Below are positions 41,341-51,260 of a stretch of 64,000 bases of DNA, one piece after another. The position numbers and the translations under genes are program-made. The notes below the pieces were generated by a model. That model was not told the DNA's origin and searched no databases. It was given only the letters and a program-made list of their open reading frames with translations. Source of the DNA: Gilliamella mensalis (GTDB taxonomy: Bacteria > Pseudomonadota > Gammaproteobacteria > Enterobacterales > Orbaceae); NCBI RefSeq assembly GCF_900103085.1, contig NZ_FMWR01000002.1, positions 124,001 through 188,000 on the forward strand. The letters run 5' to 3'. Each line of letters starts with the position of its first letter. The stretch's first letter is position 1.

Positions 41341-41674
41341 AATGACCAAATCGAACTTTCGTTATTTGGCGCGTATTAGTTTATTGGGGCTATTGACATT
41401 TCAACTAAAAGAAGCTTTACATCAATGTCTGTTATCATAATTTGTATAAAAAATAAAACACCTAGTTTCAAGCATCAAACAAATTTATAATAAACAAATA
41501 CCCGAGATACTTTAGTAATAAATTTGATAAAAACTAGTCTTATCCTTTTGATACAATACTAGTTGTTAAAAATAAACTTCGTGTTTATTGGTATACGCCA
41601 AAATATTAGACAATATACTTATCCAAAATTTAGTTTCTCTTAGTTTATTCATTAAATTAATGCTATGTACATCG
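41341..41674. other. Intergenic region after ruvC, no gene seen
   Basis: The 334 bp separate ruvC (+) from the convergent carboxylase gene (-). They are AT-rich with no ORF of note and no convincing terminator hairpin with a U-tract on either strand. ruvA would be expected here in enterobacteria, but I see no trace of its sequence. Confidence 0.5.
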
Positions 41675-43423
41675 CTAACCAATTTCAGCAACAATATCGC
41701 CCGCATTAACATAATGCCCTTCTTGGAGTATTTGTTTTAAAACACCGTTTCGATGTGCAATAACTTGAACTTCCATTTTCATGGCTTCCATAATAGCAAT
41801 AACATCGCCCGCGTTTACGCTTTGATTATCATTGATCACCCATTTAAAAACACTACCCGAAACAGGTGACTGGACAATCAATTCAGAGATTTCTTCTTTC
41901 ACGCTGGAAGATGTATCTAAATTAGCTTCCGTTTGCAAGGATAACCCAGCAAAAAGTTGTGCAGGAAACCCCAGTTTACAACGTTTACCGTCAATCTCGA
42001 TAAATGTGTGAGTCAGCGTTGCTTCTTTTTGTGGTATTTGCCTTTTGACAGGCATTATTGTTGCAGTCAATTCAGTTTCGATCCAACGCGTATGCACTTT
42101 AAAATCATCACAAAAATCTGGATGTTCAATAACCGCACGTGCGAATGGTAATACACTTGCCACCCCGTCAATCGAAAACTCAGCTAAAGCACGACGGGCC
42201 CTTGCAATGGTCTGTTCACGATTATTTCCAACAATAATCAGTTTTGCTATGAGTGAATCAAACATGGACGGAATAGCCGAACCAGCAAGTACCCCACTAT
42301 CTAAACGTACTCCTGGCCCTGATGGCGCATCAAACCGGGTAATGGTACCAGCTACGGGTAAAAAGCCATTAGCTACATCCTCGGCATTAATACGAAACTC
42401 AATGGCGTGACCTCGTGGTTTAGGCATTTGGTTAATACTAAGCGGTAAACCTTGGGCAATGAGCAGTTGCTCGATAACAAGATCCATACCCGTTGTCTCT
42501 TCTGTAACTGGGTGTTCAACTTGCAATCTTGTGTTTACTTCAAGGAAGGATAACTTGCCATCCTGACTAAGCAAAAATTCAACTGTACCCACACCGACAT
42601 AATTTGCTTTAGCACAAATATCAATCGAAGCTTCAATAATTTGTTGCTCTAATGGTTCGGTTAAAAACGGTGCGGGTGACTCTTCAATTAATTTTTGGTT
42701 ACGACGTTGCAGTGAACAGTCACGAGTTCCAACCACAACAACATGACCTAATGTATCTGCAATGATTTGTGCTTCAATATGCCGAGGATTATGTAAAAAT
42801 TGTTCTAAAAAACATTCACCACGACCAAAAGCGGTAGTCGCTTCACGTACAGCGGAATGATAAAGTTCTTCAACTTCTTCCATTTGCCAAGCCACCTTTA
42901 ATCCCCGACCGCCACCACCAAATGCCGCTTTAATCGCTATCGGTAAACCATGAGCGTGCGCAAATTCAACGACTTCTTTAACATCTTGCACTGGTTGTTT
43001 AGTTCCAGCAACTAATGGGGCGCCAACTTGCAATGCAAGTTGTCTGGCTCTGACTTTATCGCCTAATATTTCGATCGTTTCTGGATTTGGTCCAATCCAT
43101 ATTAAACCAGCATTTTGCACTGCTTTAGCAAATTCAACACGTTCTGATAAAAACCCATAACCTGGGTGCACCATTGTAGCGCCTGACCTTTTGGCTATAG
43201 CAATGATTTTATCAATATCAAGATAAGTTTCACTTGGTAAGTTGCCTGATAATCCATAAGCGTCATCAGCCATTTGTACATGAAGTGCATCAATATCCGC
43301 ATCAGCATAAATTGCAATAGACAAAAAGCCCATATCACGACAAGCACGTATAATACGTACTGCAATCTCGCCTCGGTTAGCGATCAATACTTTGTGCGTT
43401 ATTTTTTGATTATTTTCAGACAT
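41675..43423 (-). CDS. Biotin carboxylase with C-terminal biotinyl carrier domain
   Basis: The 582 residues start at ATG 43423 (MSENNQKITHKVLIANRGEI). A biotin-carboxylase ATP-grasp module (about 10-450) includes FGGGGRGLKVAW (glycine-rich ATP loop), RDCSLQRRNQKLIEESP and LEVNTRLQVEHPVTE. A linker and then a biotinyl domain end the protein, with EAMKM giving the biotin-bearing lysine near residue 549. It would carboxylate its own biotin with ATP and bicarbonate. It has no carboxyltransferase domain of its own. It overlaps the PxpB-PxpC gene by 8 bp and is last in the operon, so that protein is the likely partner. It is too divergent in context to be called the housekeeping AccC. Confidence 0.9.
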   Translation of the reverse strand: MSENNQKITHKVLIANRGEIAVRIIRACRDMGFLSIAIYADADIDALHVQMADDAYGLSGNLPSETYLDIDKIIAIAKRSGATMVHPGYGFLSERVEFAKAVQNAGLIWIGPNPETIEILGDKVRARQLALQVGAPLVAGTKQPVQDVKEVVEFAHAHGLPIAIKAAFGGGGRGLKVAWQMEEVEELYHSAVREATTAFGRGECFLEQFLHNPRHIEAQIIADTLGHVVVVGTRDCSLQRRNQKLIEESPAPFLTEPLEQQIIEASIDICAKANYVGVGTVEFLLSQDGKLSFLEVNTRLQVEHPVTEETTGMDLVIEQLLIAQGLPLSINQMPKPRGHAIEFRINAEDVANGFLPVAGTITRFDAPSGPGVRLDSGVLAGSAIPSMFDSLIAKLIIVGNNREQTIARARRALAEFSIDGVASVLPFARAVIEHPDFCDDFKVHTRWIETELTATIMPVKRQIPQKEATLTHTFIEIDGKRCKLGFPAQLFAGLSLQTEANLDTSSSVKEEISELIVQSPVSGSVFKWVINDNQSVNAGDVIAIMEAMKMEVQVIAHRNGVLKQILQEGHYVNAGDIVAEIG

Positions 43424-45014
43424 GATCAATATCACTCCCTTCAAATTCTTTAAACATCCCTATAGGATTAAATTTTATTTTGGCATTGACAGGAATTTGA
43501 CTGGCCAAATCTAAATGGTATGTACACACAGCCCCGATAACAGGATAGCCCCCTGTTAAAGGATGATCATTCAAAAATAGTACCGGCTGCCCATTCGCTG
43601 GAATTTGTATTGCTCCAATGCAGGTGCCTTCACTGGGTAATTCTTGCTCTTTGTCACGGCTTAAAGGCATGTCACCAGATAAACGTAAACCAATGCGATT
43701 AGATGCAGGTGTCACCTGCCATAGTTGAGAAGAAAGTAATTCTACTGCTTGCTTTGTAAACCAATCAGTACGTGGTCCAAGCACAATATCGAGTACAATA
43801 ACATCATTACAAGTTGGATAGCGTATCATTGGTGTTTCAATTAACGACACCGCATTTAAGGTTGGAATATTCTTAATAGCTAGCGTTTGACCAATTTTAA
43901 GTGGTGAGGGTCCGACTTGGGCAAGTGTATCATAAGAGCAACTGGTTAAAACAGGTGATACTTGAAAACCACCACGCACAGTCAAATAACTGCGTACACC
44001 ACATTTTGCGCTTCCCAAACTAATAATATCGCCTTTTTCCAATTGAATCGGTTGATACATGGCAACATTATACTTTTCGCCATCTGATGTTGTAATGTGT
44101 ATATCACACTGAGCCCCTGTGACAGCAACCAACATACCACGGTTTACCTGCGCTTTAAAACCACCTTGCGTAATTTCTAATACGACTTCATTTATTGGAT
44201 TGCCCACAATGCGGTTACCGCTATGTAATGCCCCCTTATCCATCGCTCCAGATTCAGAGATACCTAATGCCGCCTGACCAATGCGCCCTGCGTCTTGTAA
44301 AAGTGTTTGTAATCCTGTTGCTAATATTTTGATATCCTGTTGTTGATTGCTGTTGTTATCGTCTTTTTTAACGCTAGGCAAATGATACTTTTTAGTGGAT
44401 TTGGTAGCATCAACAAAATTAACTCGGCTACCAGGTTTTAATAATGCAGGTTTATCGCGATTTAAATCCCATACAGCGATATCGGTTATACCAATAAGTT
44501 GCCAACCGCCAGGACTTGCTCGAGGATAAACACTACTAAACTCACCTGCTAAAGCAACTGAACCCGCTGGAATACGAACTCGTGGTGACTTGCGACGCGG
44601 TACATTAAACTGAGCATTTTTAGATACCATATAAGCAAAGCCAGGTGCAAAGCCACAAAAAGCCACTTGATATTCATTATTGGTGTGTCTTGCAATGACT
44701 TGAGCAACAGTTATACCTAGATATTCAGCCACTTGGGCTAAATCCTCGCCATTATAATGAACAGGTATTGTCACCAATTCACCAGATTGCATAACACTTG
44801 CTGAAATATCTAATTTAGCGATATGCTTAACAAGCGTATTAGCATTAGTCGCAATGGGATTATAACGAATCAATATAGTGCGCGCTGCGGGGATTATCTC
44901 TTCTATATGCCAATGCATAAATACACTTTGCAGTGCATTGGTAAGCGCCATTGTTTGCTCAAGTGTTGTTAATTCAACAATAAACGCATCAACATTAACG
45001 GGTAAAAATCGCAT
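43416..45014 (-). CDS. Fused 5-oxoprolinase subunits B and C (PxpB-PxpC; AHS1-AHS2 domains)
   Basis: The 532 residues join two proteins that are separate in E. coli. Residues about 1-215 are PxpB/KipI-like (CGFAPGFAYM, VRIPAGSVALAGEFSSVYPR, ASPGGWQLIG). Residues about 228-525 are PxpC/KipA-like (LQTLLQDAGRIGQAALGISE, SGAMDKGALHSGNRIVGNP, GGYPVIG near the end). PxpABC hydrolyses 5-oxoproline to glutamate with ATP. The same two domains form the carboxyltransferase part of urea carboxylase. The neighbours are PxpA upstream and a biotin carboxylase overlapping its 3' end, so either chemistry is possible. Confidence 0.92.
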   Translation of the reverse strand: MRFLPVNVDAFIVELTTLEQTMALTNALQSVFMHWHIEEIIPAARTILIRYNPIATNANTLVKHIAKLDISASVMQSGELVTIPVHYNGEDLAQVAEYLGITVAQVIARHTNNEYQVAFCGFAPGFAYMVSKNAQFNVPRRKSPRVRIPAGSVALAGEFSSVYPRASPGGWQLIGITDIAVWDLNRDKPALLKPGSRVNFVDATKSTKKYHLPSVKKDDNNSNQQQDIKILATGLQTLLQDAGRIGQAALGISESGAMDKGALHSGNRIVGNPINEVVLEITQGGFKAQVNRGMLVAVTGAQCDIHITTSDGEKYNVAMYQPIQLEKGDIISLGSAKCGVRSYLTVRGGFQVSPVLTSCSYDTLAQVGPSPLKIGQTLAIKNIPTLNAVSLIETPMIRYPTCNDVIVLDIVLGPRTDWFTKQAVELLSSQLWQVTPASNRIGLRLSGDMPLSRDKEQELPSEGTCIGAIQIPANGQPVLFLNDHPLTGGYPVIGAVCTYHLDLASQIPVNAKIKFNPIGMFKEFEGSDIDHV

Positions 45015-45174
45015 TAAGCACCTCTATATATGGTAAATATCCAATTCCTAACTATAACTATTTATAGCATTGTGTCATATCAGAGACTAACTTTATTGCC
45101 GGCTTAACAAATTCGTATCTAATCATAGTGCTATTTTTTCGTTAACTTAATTAAGTTTCCAAAACTTAACTAAT

Positions 45175-45957
45175 CTAATGATTATTTACCTTAGCAAACG
45201 AGACAATATTAATGCCATTTTGTTGTAATTTTTCACGAACTTTTTGCGCCATTGCTAAAGCACCAGCGCTATCGCCGTGAACACAAATTGATCCTGCCTC
45301 AATACCGACAAACTGCCCGTCTATAGAAGTCACACCACCATCACTCACTAACTGTAGCATACGGTCTGCAACTAGATCGGGATCGTGCAACACAGCGCCG
45401 GCTTCTTTACGAGACACTAACGTACCATCGGCATGATATGCCCTATCAGCAAAAGCCTCAGCAACCACACGCAAGCCATTTTCTTTAGCCCACTCAATGA
45501 GCTTTGAGCCCGCAAGCGCAACTAAAATCAGTGTTGAATCAACCGAACAAAGTGCATCAATCACTGCCATTGCCTGACGCTTATCATGCGCAATTGTGTT
45601 ATATAATGCACCATGAGGTTTAACATAACTCACCTTAGCGCCAATTGAAGCGGCTAACCCTTTGAGTGCACCAATTTGATAAATCACATCTGCGGTTAAT
45701 TCATCGGCGGCTATATCCATATTACGACGGCCAAAACCAACTAAATCAGGATAACCGACATGAGCACCGACTTCGACATGATTAGCTTTGGCCGCTTTTA
45801 ATGTCTTTAAAATACCCGCTGGCGATCCTGCATGGAATCCGCAAGCTATATTGGCACTGCTAACAACTTTTAGCATTGCCTCATCATTTCCCATCTGCCA
45901 TTGACCAAAGCTCTCGCCAAGGTCACTGTTTAAATCAATACATTTAGCGATTGTCAT
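45175..45957 (-). CDS. pxpA: 5-oxoprolinase subunit A (LamB/YcsF family)
   Basis: The 260 residues contain [14 protein letters not shown] at the N-terminus, [28 protein letters not shown] and [10 protein letters not shown], the signature of PxpA/YcsF proteins, and [14 protein letters not shown] near the end. It supplies part of the 5-oxoproline-opening activity together with PxpB and PxpC. It is 8 bp downstream of the transporter gene and 160 bp upstream of the fused PxpBC gene, all on the minus strand. Confidence 0.94.
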   Translation of the reverse strand: MTIAKCIDLNSDLGESFGQWQMGNDEAMLKVVSSANIACGFHAGSPAGILKTLKAAKANHVEVGAHVGYPDLVGFGRRNMDIAADELTADVIYQIGALKGLAASIGAKVSYVKPHGALYNTIAHDKRQAMAVIDALCSVDSTLILVALAGSKLIEWAKENGLRVVAEAFADRAYHADGTLVSRKEAGAVLHDPDLVADRMLQLVSDGGVTSIDGQFVGIEAGSICVHGDSAGALAMAQKVREKLQQNGINIVSFAKVNNH

Positions 45958-45964
45958 ATGTCCT

Positions 45965-47200
45965 CTATTTTAAATAGTTAAAAATAGTCGCCACCGACAT
46001 AGCGCCCATATACCAAGTAATAGCGCACACAATCATACCTAATAACAATAGCCATCTTGGGTAATGATACCCAGACATAAGATCAGCACGTCGCCAACCA
46101 ATATAGACAAAAATAGTTAAACCAAGCGGTAAAACTAAACCATTAAAACCACCCGCAAAAACTAATAATGATACAGGTGCGGTTCCCATAATTAAATAAA
46201 TAGCTAGCGAAACAACAATAAAAACAATAGTGGCAAACTGGCGTTGCTTTTCTGTAATTGCCCGTTTAAAAGGGGTAATAAAAGTCATTGAAGTATAGGC
46301 AGCGCCAATAATACTGGTTATCGCAGCAGCCCATAAAATCAAACCAAAAATACGTAACCCCAATTCACCTAAAGCGGCCTGAAAGGCTTGTGATGCGGGA
46401 TTGGCAGCATAGCTTGAAATGTCAATTGTCACACCACTTGCAACCACACCTAAAATGGCTAAAAATAAGATGTAACGCATCAAACCCACAACCATTATTC
46501 CTTTGGTTGCCGCGCCCGAAACATAATCGATATGCTGAGCACCAACCATACCTTTATCAAGTAATCGGTGAGCACCAGCGTAAGAGATATAACCACCAAC
46601 CGTTCCACCAACAATAGTCGTAATAGAGGCAAAATCAATACTGCTTGGAAAAACCGTTTCCTTTAAAGCTTGCCCAACAGGTGGTTGAGAAGCAAATACC
46701 ACAAACAAGGTCAAAATAATCATGAGCAAACCAAAAACAATCATTAAACGATCAATAAAATGACTGGCTTTACGGGATGAAAATATATAAACCGCTAAGA
46801 GTGCGCTAATTGCTCCCCCCCATTTAGGATCAAGCCCAACAAGTGCGTTTAAACCTAAACCAGCACCGGCTATATTACCAATATTAAATACCAACCCACC
46901 AAATATGATCAGCACCGCAAGTATATAACCACTAAATGGAATCGTCGCATTAGCAATATCTGAAGAATTCATTTTGGTTAACGCAACAATTCGCCAAATA
47001 TTTTGCTGAACAACATAATCAATAATAATAGAGGCTAAAATACCAAACCCAAAAGCAGTACCAAGAGTGACGGTAAAAGTGGCTGTTTGGGTAATAAAGC
47101 CCGGACCAATTGCCGAAGTCGCCATTAAAAAAATGGCACTGATTAATGAGGCACGCCGATTTTTAACAAAAGTAACGCGACTACTGCGATGATTTTCCAT
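45965..47200 (-). CDS. NRAMP-like (YcsG family) membrane transporter
   Basis: ATG at 47200 (MENHRSSRV) is chosen because AGAGGA lies eight bases before it; longer in-frame starts up to 47263 lack such a site. The 411 residues form about 11 helices. [20 protein letters not shown] and [16 protein letters not shown] resemble divalent-metal NRAMP proteins, but the metal-binding DPGN motif is replaced (IGPGF), as in the YcsG group that travels with PxpA. It may therefore carry an organic substrate such as 5-oxoproline rather than a metal. It is first in the four-gene operon. Confidence 0.86.
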   Translation of the reverse strand: MENHRSSRVTFVKNRRASLISAIFLMATSAIGPGFITQTATFTVTLGTAFGFGILASIIIDYVVQQNIWRIVALTKMNSSDIANATIPFSGYILAVLIIFGGLVFNIGNIAGAGLGLNALVGLDPKWGGAISALLAVYIFSSRKASHFIDRLMIVFGLLMIILTLFVVFASQPPVGQALKETVFPSSIDFASITTIVGGTVGGYISYAGAHRLLDKGMVGAQHIDYVSGAATKGIMVVGLMRYILFLAILGVVASGVTIDISSYAANPASQAFQAALGELGLRIFGLILWAAAITSIIGAAYTSMTFITPFKRAITEKQRQFATIVFIVVSLAIYLIMGTAPVSLLVFAGGFNGLVLPLGLTIFVYIGWRRADLMSGYHYPRWLLLLGMIVCAITWYMGAMSVATIFNYLK

Positions 47201-47237
47201 ATGAATGTTCCTCTTAAGTGCCTTTTCAATGCTCGAC

Positions 47238-47257
47238 ATCACTACGTTATTAGTGAT
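47238..47257. promoter_or_regulatory. Inverted repeat in the leader of the transporter-pxp operon
   Basis: ATCACTA (47238-47244) and TAGTGAT (47251-47257) form a perfect 7-bp inverted repeat with a 6-bp centre (CGTTAT), 38 bp upstream of the chosen transporter start. It shares ATTAGTGA with the palindrome in front of the LysR gene at 48367-48385, so it may be a second binding site for the same regulator. Confidence 0.45.
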
Positions 47258-47472
47258 TTCCACTATCTTTTATAGTAATGCAAGTATCATGCCATAGTGC
47301 AAAATTTTTGCTTAATTGAAGTTTTTATAACCGCTGCACCTATGCATAAAAAGCAATTAAAAATAATTAATTATGACAACTAACAATAAATAATTAACAT
47401 TTAACAAGGCTAATTTGCACCAAAAGTGAACATTAGAAACTTAATCAAGTTTTAAATGTTCCATTGTTAGTA

Positions 47473-48353
47473 TCAACACCTCAACGCATCAATGATCAAT
47501 TTAAACACATTCGAATGACCTTTGCGACTTGGATAATAAAGATAAAAAGAATCATAGGTAATGGCAAATCGGGCAATAATTCAACTAATTCACCTGATGC
47601 TAATTCCTGCTCAACATCTGCTCGAGCAATCCAAGTAATACCTAAACAATCTAAAGCCGCTTGTTTACGTAAATGGTTATTAATTATAAATTGTGAATGA
47701 GGATGATATTTAATTGTCTTTCCTGCTTGTGTACATTCCCATGGTAATTCTGTACCATGTTGAGTAGATATTCGCATTCCAATTAAGCGATGCTTATCTA
47801 AATCTTTAATTTGTTCTGGTATTGATGTTCTTATTAAATATTTAAGGCTAGCAACTAAAGTCATTTTTAGCGGTGGCGATATTTTTACTGCAATCATCTC
47901 TTTAGCAAGATCGTCGCCTAACCGACATCCCATGTCAAAGCCTTGTTTAACAATATCAGCCCAGCTATTATCAGCTTGAATCTCAATTCTAATTAGAAGA
48001 TAACGAGGCAAAAAATCGCGTAATTTAGGATAGATGATATGTTCTACCGCGATGCTGGGTGCATTAATCCTGATTGTCCCTGATGGCGTATTGGTAAAAT
48101 GACTTAATGCATTAACTTCTTGATTGATTGAATCAAACAAAGGGGAAATTTTTCGATACAATTGCTCTCCCGCCTCGGTCAGCGACACATTACGGGTATT
48201 ACGATTAAATAAGCGCAAATGCAATCTAGCTTCTAAATTTCGCATACTATGGCTAATCGCCGATGAACTAATTCCCAACAATTGCCCTGCTTTTACAAAA
48301 CTGCTGGTCTGAGCCACAGTAATAAAGTAATTCAATTCATTAAGGTTATACAT
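47473..48353 (-). pseudogene. LysR family regulator with a C-terminal frameshift
   Basis: The first 262 residues or so are a normal LysR protein: winged helix (AGQLLGISSSAISHSMRNLE, then LFNRNTRNVSLTEAG) and the effector domain. After ELLPDLP the reading frame gives a non-LysR tail and stops at 47496. One base out of phase, the same DNA reads ITYDSFYLYYPSRKGHSNVF and KLIIDALRC, which is the expected LysR end, with a stop at 47473-47475. So a single-base indel near 47555 breaks the last 30 residues. The protein may still fold, since only the C-terminus changes. It may also be a sequencing error. Confidence 0.82.
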
Positions 48354-48366
48354 AATCGTATGCTAT

Positions 48367-48385
48367 TAGTGAATTTAATTCACTA
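48367..48385. promoter_or_regulatory. Perfect 19-bp palindrome, likely LysR operator
   Basis: TAGTGAATTTAATTCACTA is a perfect palindrome with a single central base, 14 bp upstream of the LysR gene and 80 bp upstream of the SDR remnant read the other way. Position and T-N11-A pattern fit autoregulation by a LysR-type protein. A related half occurs at 47238-47257. Confidence 0.65.
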
Positions 48386-48464
48386 CACTATAAAACAATC
48401 TCCCATTTATCTCAATAAAAGCTATCGTTAAAATAATGCCATACTTATCTAACGGGCAAATTAA

Positions 48465-49008
48465 ATGAAAAATATATTAATACTTGGCGCTAGTGGAAGC
48501 TTAGCTAAAGTCGTTATTCCTGTTTTGTTACAAAATCATGAAATGAAGTTAGCTTTATTCGTTCGCCATTCACACAAATTAATATCATTAGCTAATGAAA
48601 GAGTGGCTACTATTCAGGGTGATGTTCTGGGCTTAGTCAACACGGCTGGCGTATCCCCTTCCCAAGCTTCTGCACCGCGAATATTTGAAGTCGATTTATA
48701 CGGTAATGCGCTATTATTTGACACATTTAGTGGGATAATGCAAAAGGTAGTTCGGCTTTATTCATTGGTTCGCAATCTACACACCGTTAACCGATGAGGA
48801 ACTCAATGGAGATCGTAAAGATTTTTACCGCAAAATGCTTAAAGAATTACCAGTTAGTCGTGGTGGTTCTCCAGATGAAGTTGCCAATCTTGCCGAACTC
48901 ATTATGTCAGAAAAAGGAGCTTATATTACTGGTAGTGATTTATTAATTTATGGCGGTGCAACAGCAAAATTTTGGTCGGATATCGCGATTAATATTTATT
49001 TAACATAA
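48465..49008 (+). pseudogene. Chimeric, frameshifted remnant of short-chain dehydrogenase genes
   Basis: ATG 48465 opens with MKNILILGASGSLAKVVIPV and LFVRHSHKLISLANERV, an NAD(P)-binding protein of the NmrA/YwnB kind. Right after GDVLG the sequence becomes LVNTAGVSPSQASAPRIFEV and DLYGNALLFDTF, the middle of a different classical SDR. The frame then shifts near 48780, and PLTDEELNGDRKDFYRK plus LPVSRGGSPDEVANLAELI and YITGSDLLIYGGATAKFW, the SDR C-terminus, end at 49008. The substrate-binding YxxxK part of the SDR is missing. A deletion seems to have joined two adjacent oxidoreductase genes, followed by frame decay. Confidence 0.8.
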
Positions 49009-49029
49009 CGTTATATAAAGGAATAAATT

Positions 49030-50175
49030 ATGTATGAATTTAGTTTTCAAAATCCAACTCGCATAGAATTTGGTATCGATAAAGAAAAAAACATAGGTCA
49101 ATATATGAAAGAATTTGGCGCTAAAAAAGTGGTCATTATCTTTGGTAGTGACCGCATCAAAGAGTCTGGTTTATTTGATCTTGTAACCACAAACCTGAGT
49201 AAAAATGGCATTGAGTTTACAGAATGTGGCAAAATTAAGAGTAATCCTGTTTTAAGTAAAGTTCGAGAAGGAATTGAAATTGCTAAAAAATTTAGTGCTG
49301 ACAGCGTACTTAGTATTGGAGGCGGCTCCTGCTTAGATAGCGCAAAAGCGATTGCCGCTGGTAGTCTGTACGAAGGGGATGTGTGGGACTTTTTTACCGG
49401 TACCGCAGTAACTAAAGCACTTAAGATATTCGATATAATGACCTTAGCTGCAACTGGCAGTGAAATGAATAATGGCAGTGTTGTCACAAACGAAGAAACT
49501 AAACAAAAATACCCAATTCATGGTTTTAGTCTATTTCCGAAAGTGTCAGTGATTAATCCTAAACTTCAAACCACAATCAGTCGTGATTATCTCGTGTATT
49601 CGGCAGCCGATATTATTGCCCACTCTATTGAAGGATACTTTACCGCGTCGGTACAACCCGAACTGATCAATTTACAAGTCGAAGCCAATATTAAAACCGT
49701 GATCCGCACTACCGAAATACTCTTACAAAATCCCAACAATTTAGATGCACGCGGTGAATTTGCTTGGGCGGCAACGCTAGCTTTAAATGGGTTAACCTAT
49801 TTAGGTACAGCAGGGTTTAGCTATCCTAACCATATGATTGAACATGCCATGAGTGCCATTTATGATGTCCCTCACGGTGCTGGATTATCAGTCGTCATAC
49901 CGGCATGGATGACATGGTATCAAGATCGCAATCCAAAACAGTTCCAACGTTTTGCTAAAGAGATTTTTGACTTATCAACAGCTGAACAAGGTATTGAAGC
50001 ATTAAGAGCATGGTTTAACAAAATAGGTACACCAACCACACTCAGGCAGCTCAATATTGACGAACATAATCTAGAACTTATCATAGATAATGCCACGCAA
50101 AATGCTATTGATTGGCAAATGCATGACATTTATAACCATCAAGTGATTGCCACTATTTTAAATTTAGCCAAATAA
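49030..50175 (+). CDS. Iron-containing alcohol dehydrogenase (YqhD/BdhA-like)
   Basis: The 381 residues start MYEFSFQNPTRIEFG, with the nucleotide-binding VLSIGGGSCLDSAKAIA and the metal-binding YSAADIIAHSIEGYF and NHMIEHAMSAIYDVPHGAG motifs. It is closest to NADPH-dependent broad-range aldehyde reductases such as YqhD and butanol dehydrogenase, which clear reactive aldehydes. AAGGAA precedes the ATG. It forms a run with the SDR remnant upstream and the aldo/keto reductase downstream, probably one aldehyde-reduction unit. Confidence 0.92.
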   Translation: MYEFSFQNPTRIEFGIDKEKNIGQYMKEFGAKKVVIIFGSDRIKESGLFDLVTTNLSKNGIEFTECGKIKSNPVLSKVREGIEIAKKFSADSVLSIGGGSCLDSAKAIAAGSLYEGDVWDFFTGTAVTKALKIFDIMTLAATGSEMNNGSVVTNEETKQKYPIHGFSLFPKVSVINPKLQTTISRDYLVYSAADIIAHSIEGYFTASVQPELINLQVEANIKTVIRTTEILLQNPNNLDARGEFAWAATLALNGLTYLGTAGFSYPNHMIEHAMSAIYDVPHGAGLSVVIPAWMTWYQDRNPKQFQRFAKEIFDLSTAEQGIEALRAWFNKIGTPTTLRQLNIDEHNLELIIDNATQNAIDWQMHDIYNHQVIATILNLAK

Positions 50176-50264
50176 TGGCATTTAGATTGAAAAATCATTC
50201 ATCTTAAACTGATATTAATATTCATGATACATAAATGGTTATTGACTAAAAAAAGAGAGACAGC

Positions 50265-51107
50265 ATGCAACATATCACATTAAACAATGGCATTAAAATG
50301 CCAATTCTTGGTTATGGCGTATATCAAATAAATTCCGAAGAGTGTGAACAATGTGTCTTAGATGCAATTAGTGTTGGTTATCGTGCGATTGATACTGCAC
50401 AAGCTTATGGCAATGAAAAACAGGTTGGCAATGCCATACAAAAATGTGGAATTTCCCGTCAAGAACTATTTATTACCACCAAAATATGGATTACCAACGC
50501 AGGCTATGAAAAAGCCAAACAATCGATCGAAGAATCATTACGCAAATTAAAGACAGATTATATTGATTTGCTATTAATCCATCAGCCATTTAATGATTAC
50601 TATGGAACTTATCGCGCAATGGAAGAAGCTTATGAACAAGGCAAGGCTAAAGCCATTGGCGTTAGCAATTTTTACCCCGATCGCCTGATTGATTTAGAAC
50701 ATTTTGTTCGTATAAAACCAGCGGCTAATCAAATTGAAACGCATATATTTCAACAGCAAAAATTAGCACGTGAAGTGATACAAAAGCTAAACACACAGAT
50801 AATATCATGGGGACCATTTGCCGAAGGGAAAAATAACTTCTTTCAAAACCCAGTACTTATTGAAATCGGTAAAAAACATCAAAAATCGGTCACACAAGTT
50901 GCACTGCGTTTTCTGATTCAAAATGGTATTGTTGTCATTCCAAAATCCACCCAAAAAGCTAGGATGAAAGAAAATTTTGATGTATTTAACTTTACCCTTT
51001 CAGAGCAAGAAATGGCGCGTATTGCTACTTTAGATACTGGTCATAGCTTATTCTTCTCACATCAAGATCCCAAAACGGTGGAATGGTTTATGTCTATTTT
51101 GAAATAG
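50265..51107 (+). CDS. Aldo/keto reductase
   Basis: A 280-residue (beta/alpha)8 NADPH reductase. The catalytic tetrad is visible: Asp in YRAIDTAQAYGNEKQVG with the Tyr, Lys in LFITTKIW and His in LLLIHQPF. SNFYPDRL and the cofactor motif IPKSTQKARMKENFDVF near the end are standard. It resembles the DkgA/YvgN group, which reduce 2,5-diketogluconate, methylglyoxal and other aldehydes. It is 90 bp after the alcohol dehydrogenase and convergent with tetR. Confidence 0.92.
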   Translation: MQHITLNNGIKMPILGYGVYQINSEECEQCVLDAISVGYRAIDTAQAYGNEKQVGNAIQKCGISRQELFITTKIWITNAGYEKAKQSIEESLRKLKTDYIDLLLIHQPFNDYYGTYRAMEEAYEQGKAKAIGVSNFYPDRLIDLEHFVRIKPAANQIETHIFQQQKLAREVIQKLNTQIISWGPFAEGKNNFFQNPVLIEIGKKHQKSVTQVALRFLIQNGIVVIPKSTQKARMKENFDVFNFTLSEQEMARIATLDTGHSLFFSHQDPKTVEWFMSILK

Positions 51108-51260
51108 TAGTAAGATAATTAAATAATAAAATGATTTACATTATTGCACCATGCGTGATGGTTTAACTCATCTATCGCTTGCTTTGAACATAATCTTATA
51201 TATTTCGTAGGTACTCTAAAATTTACCTACATAGTTCAACGCAAATTTAACACAAATAAA

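Noticed and set aside
45965-47200. Classical manganese transporter MntH
   Set aside because: The DPGN metal motif is absent and the gene is in a pxp operon; it fits the YcsG group instead.
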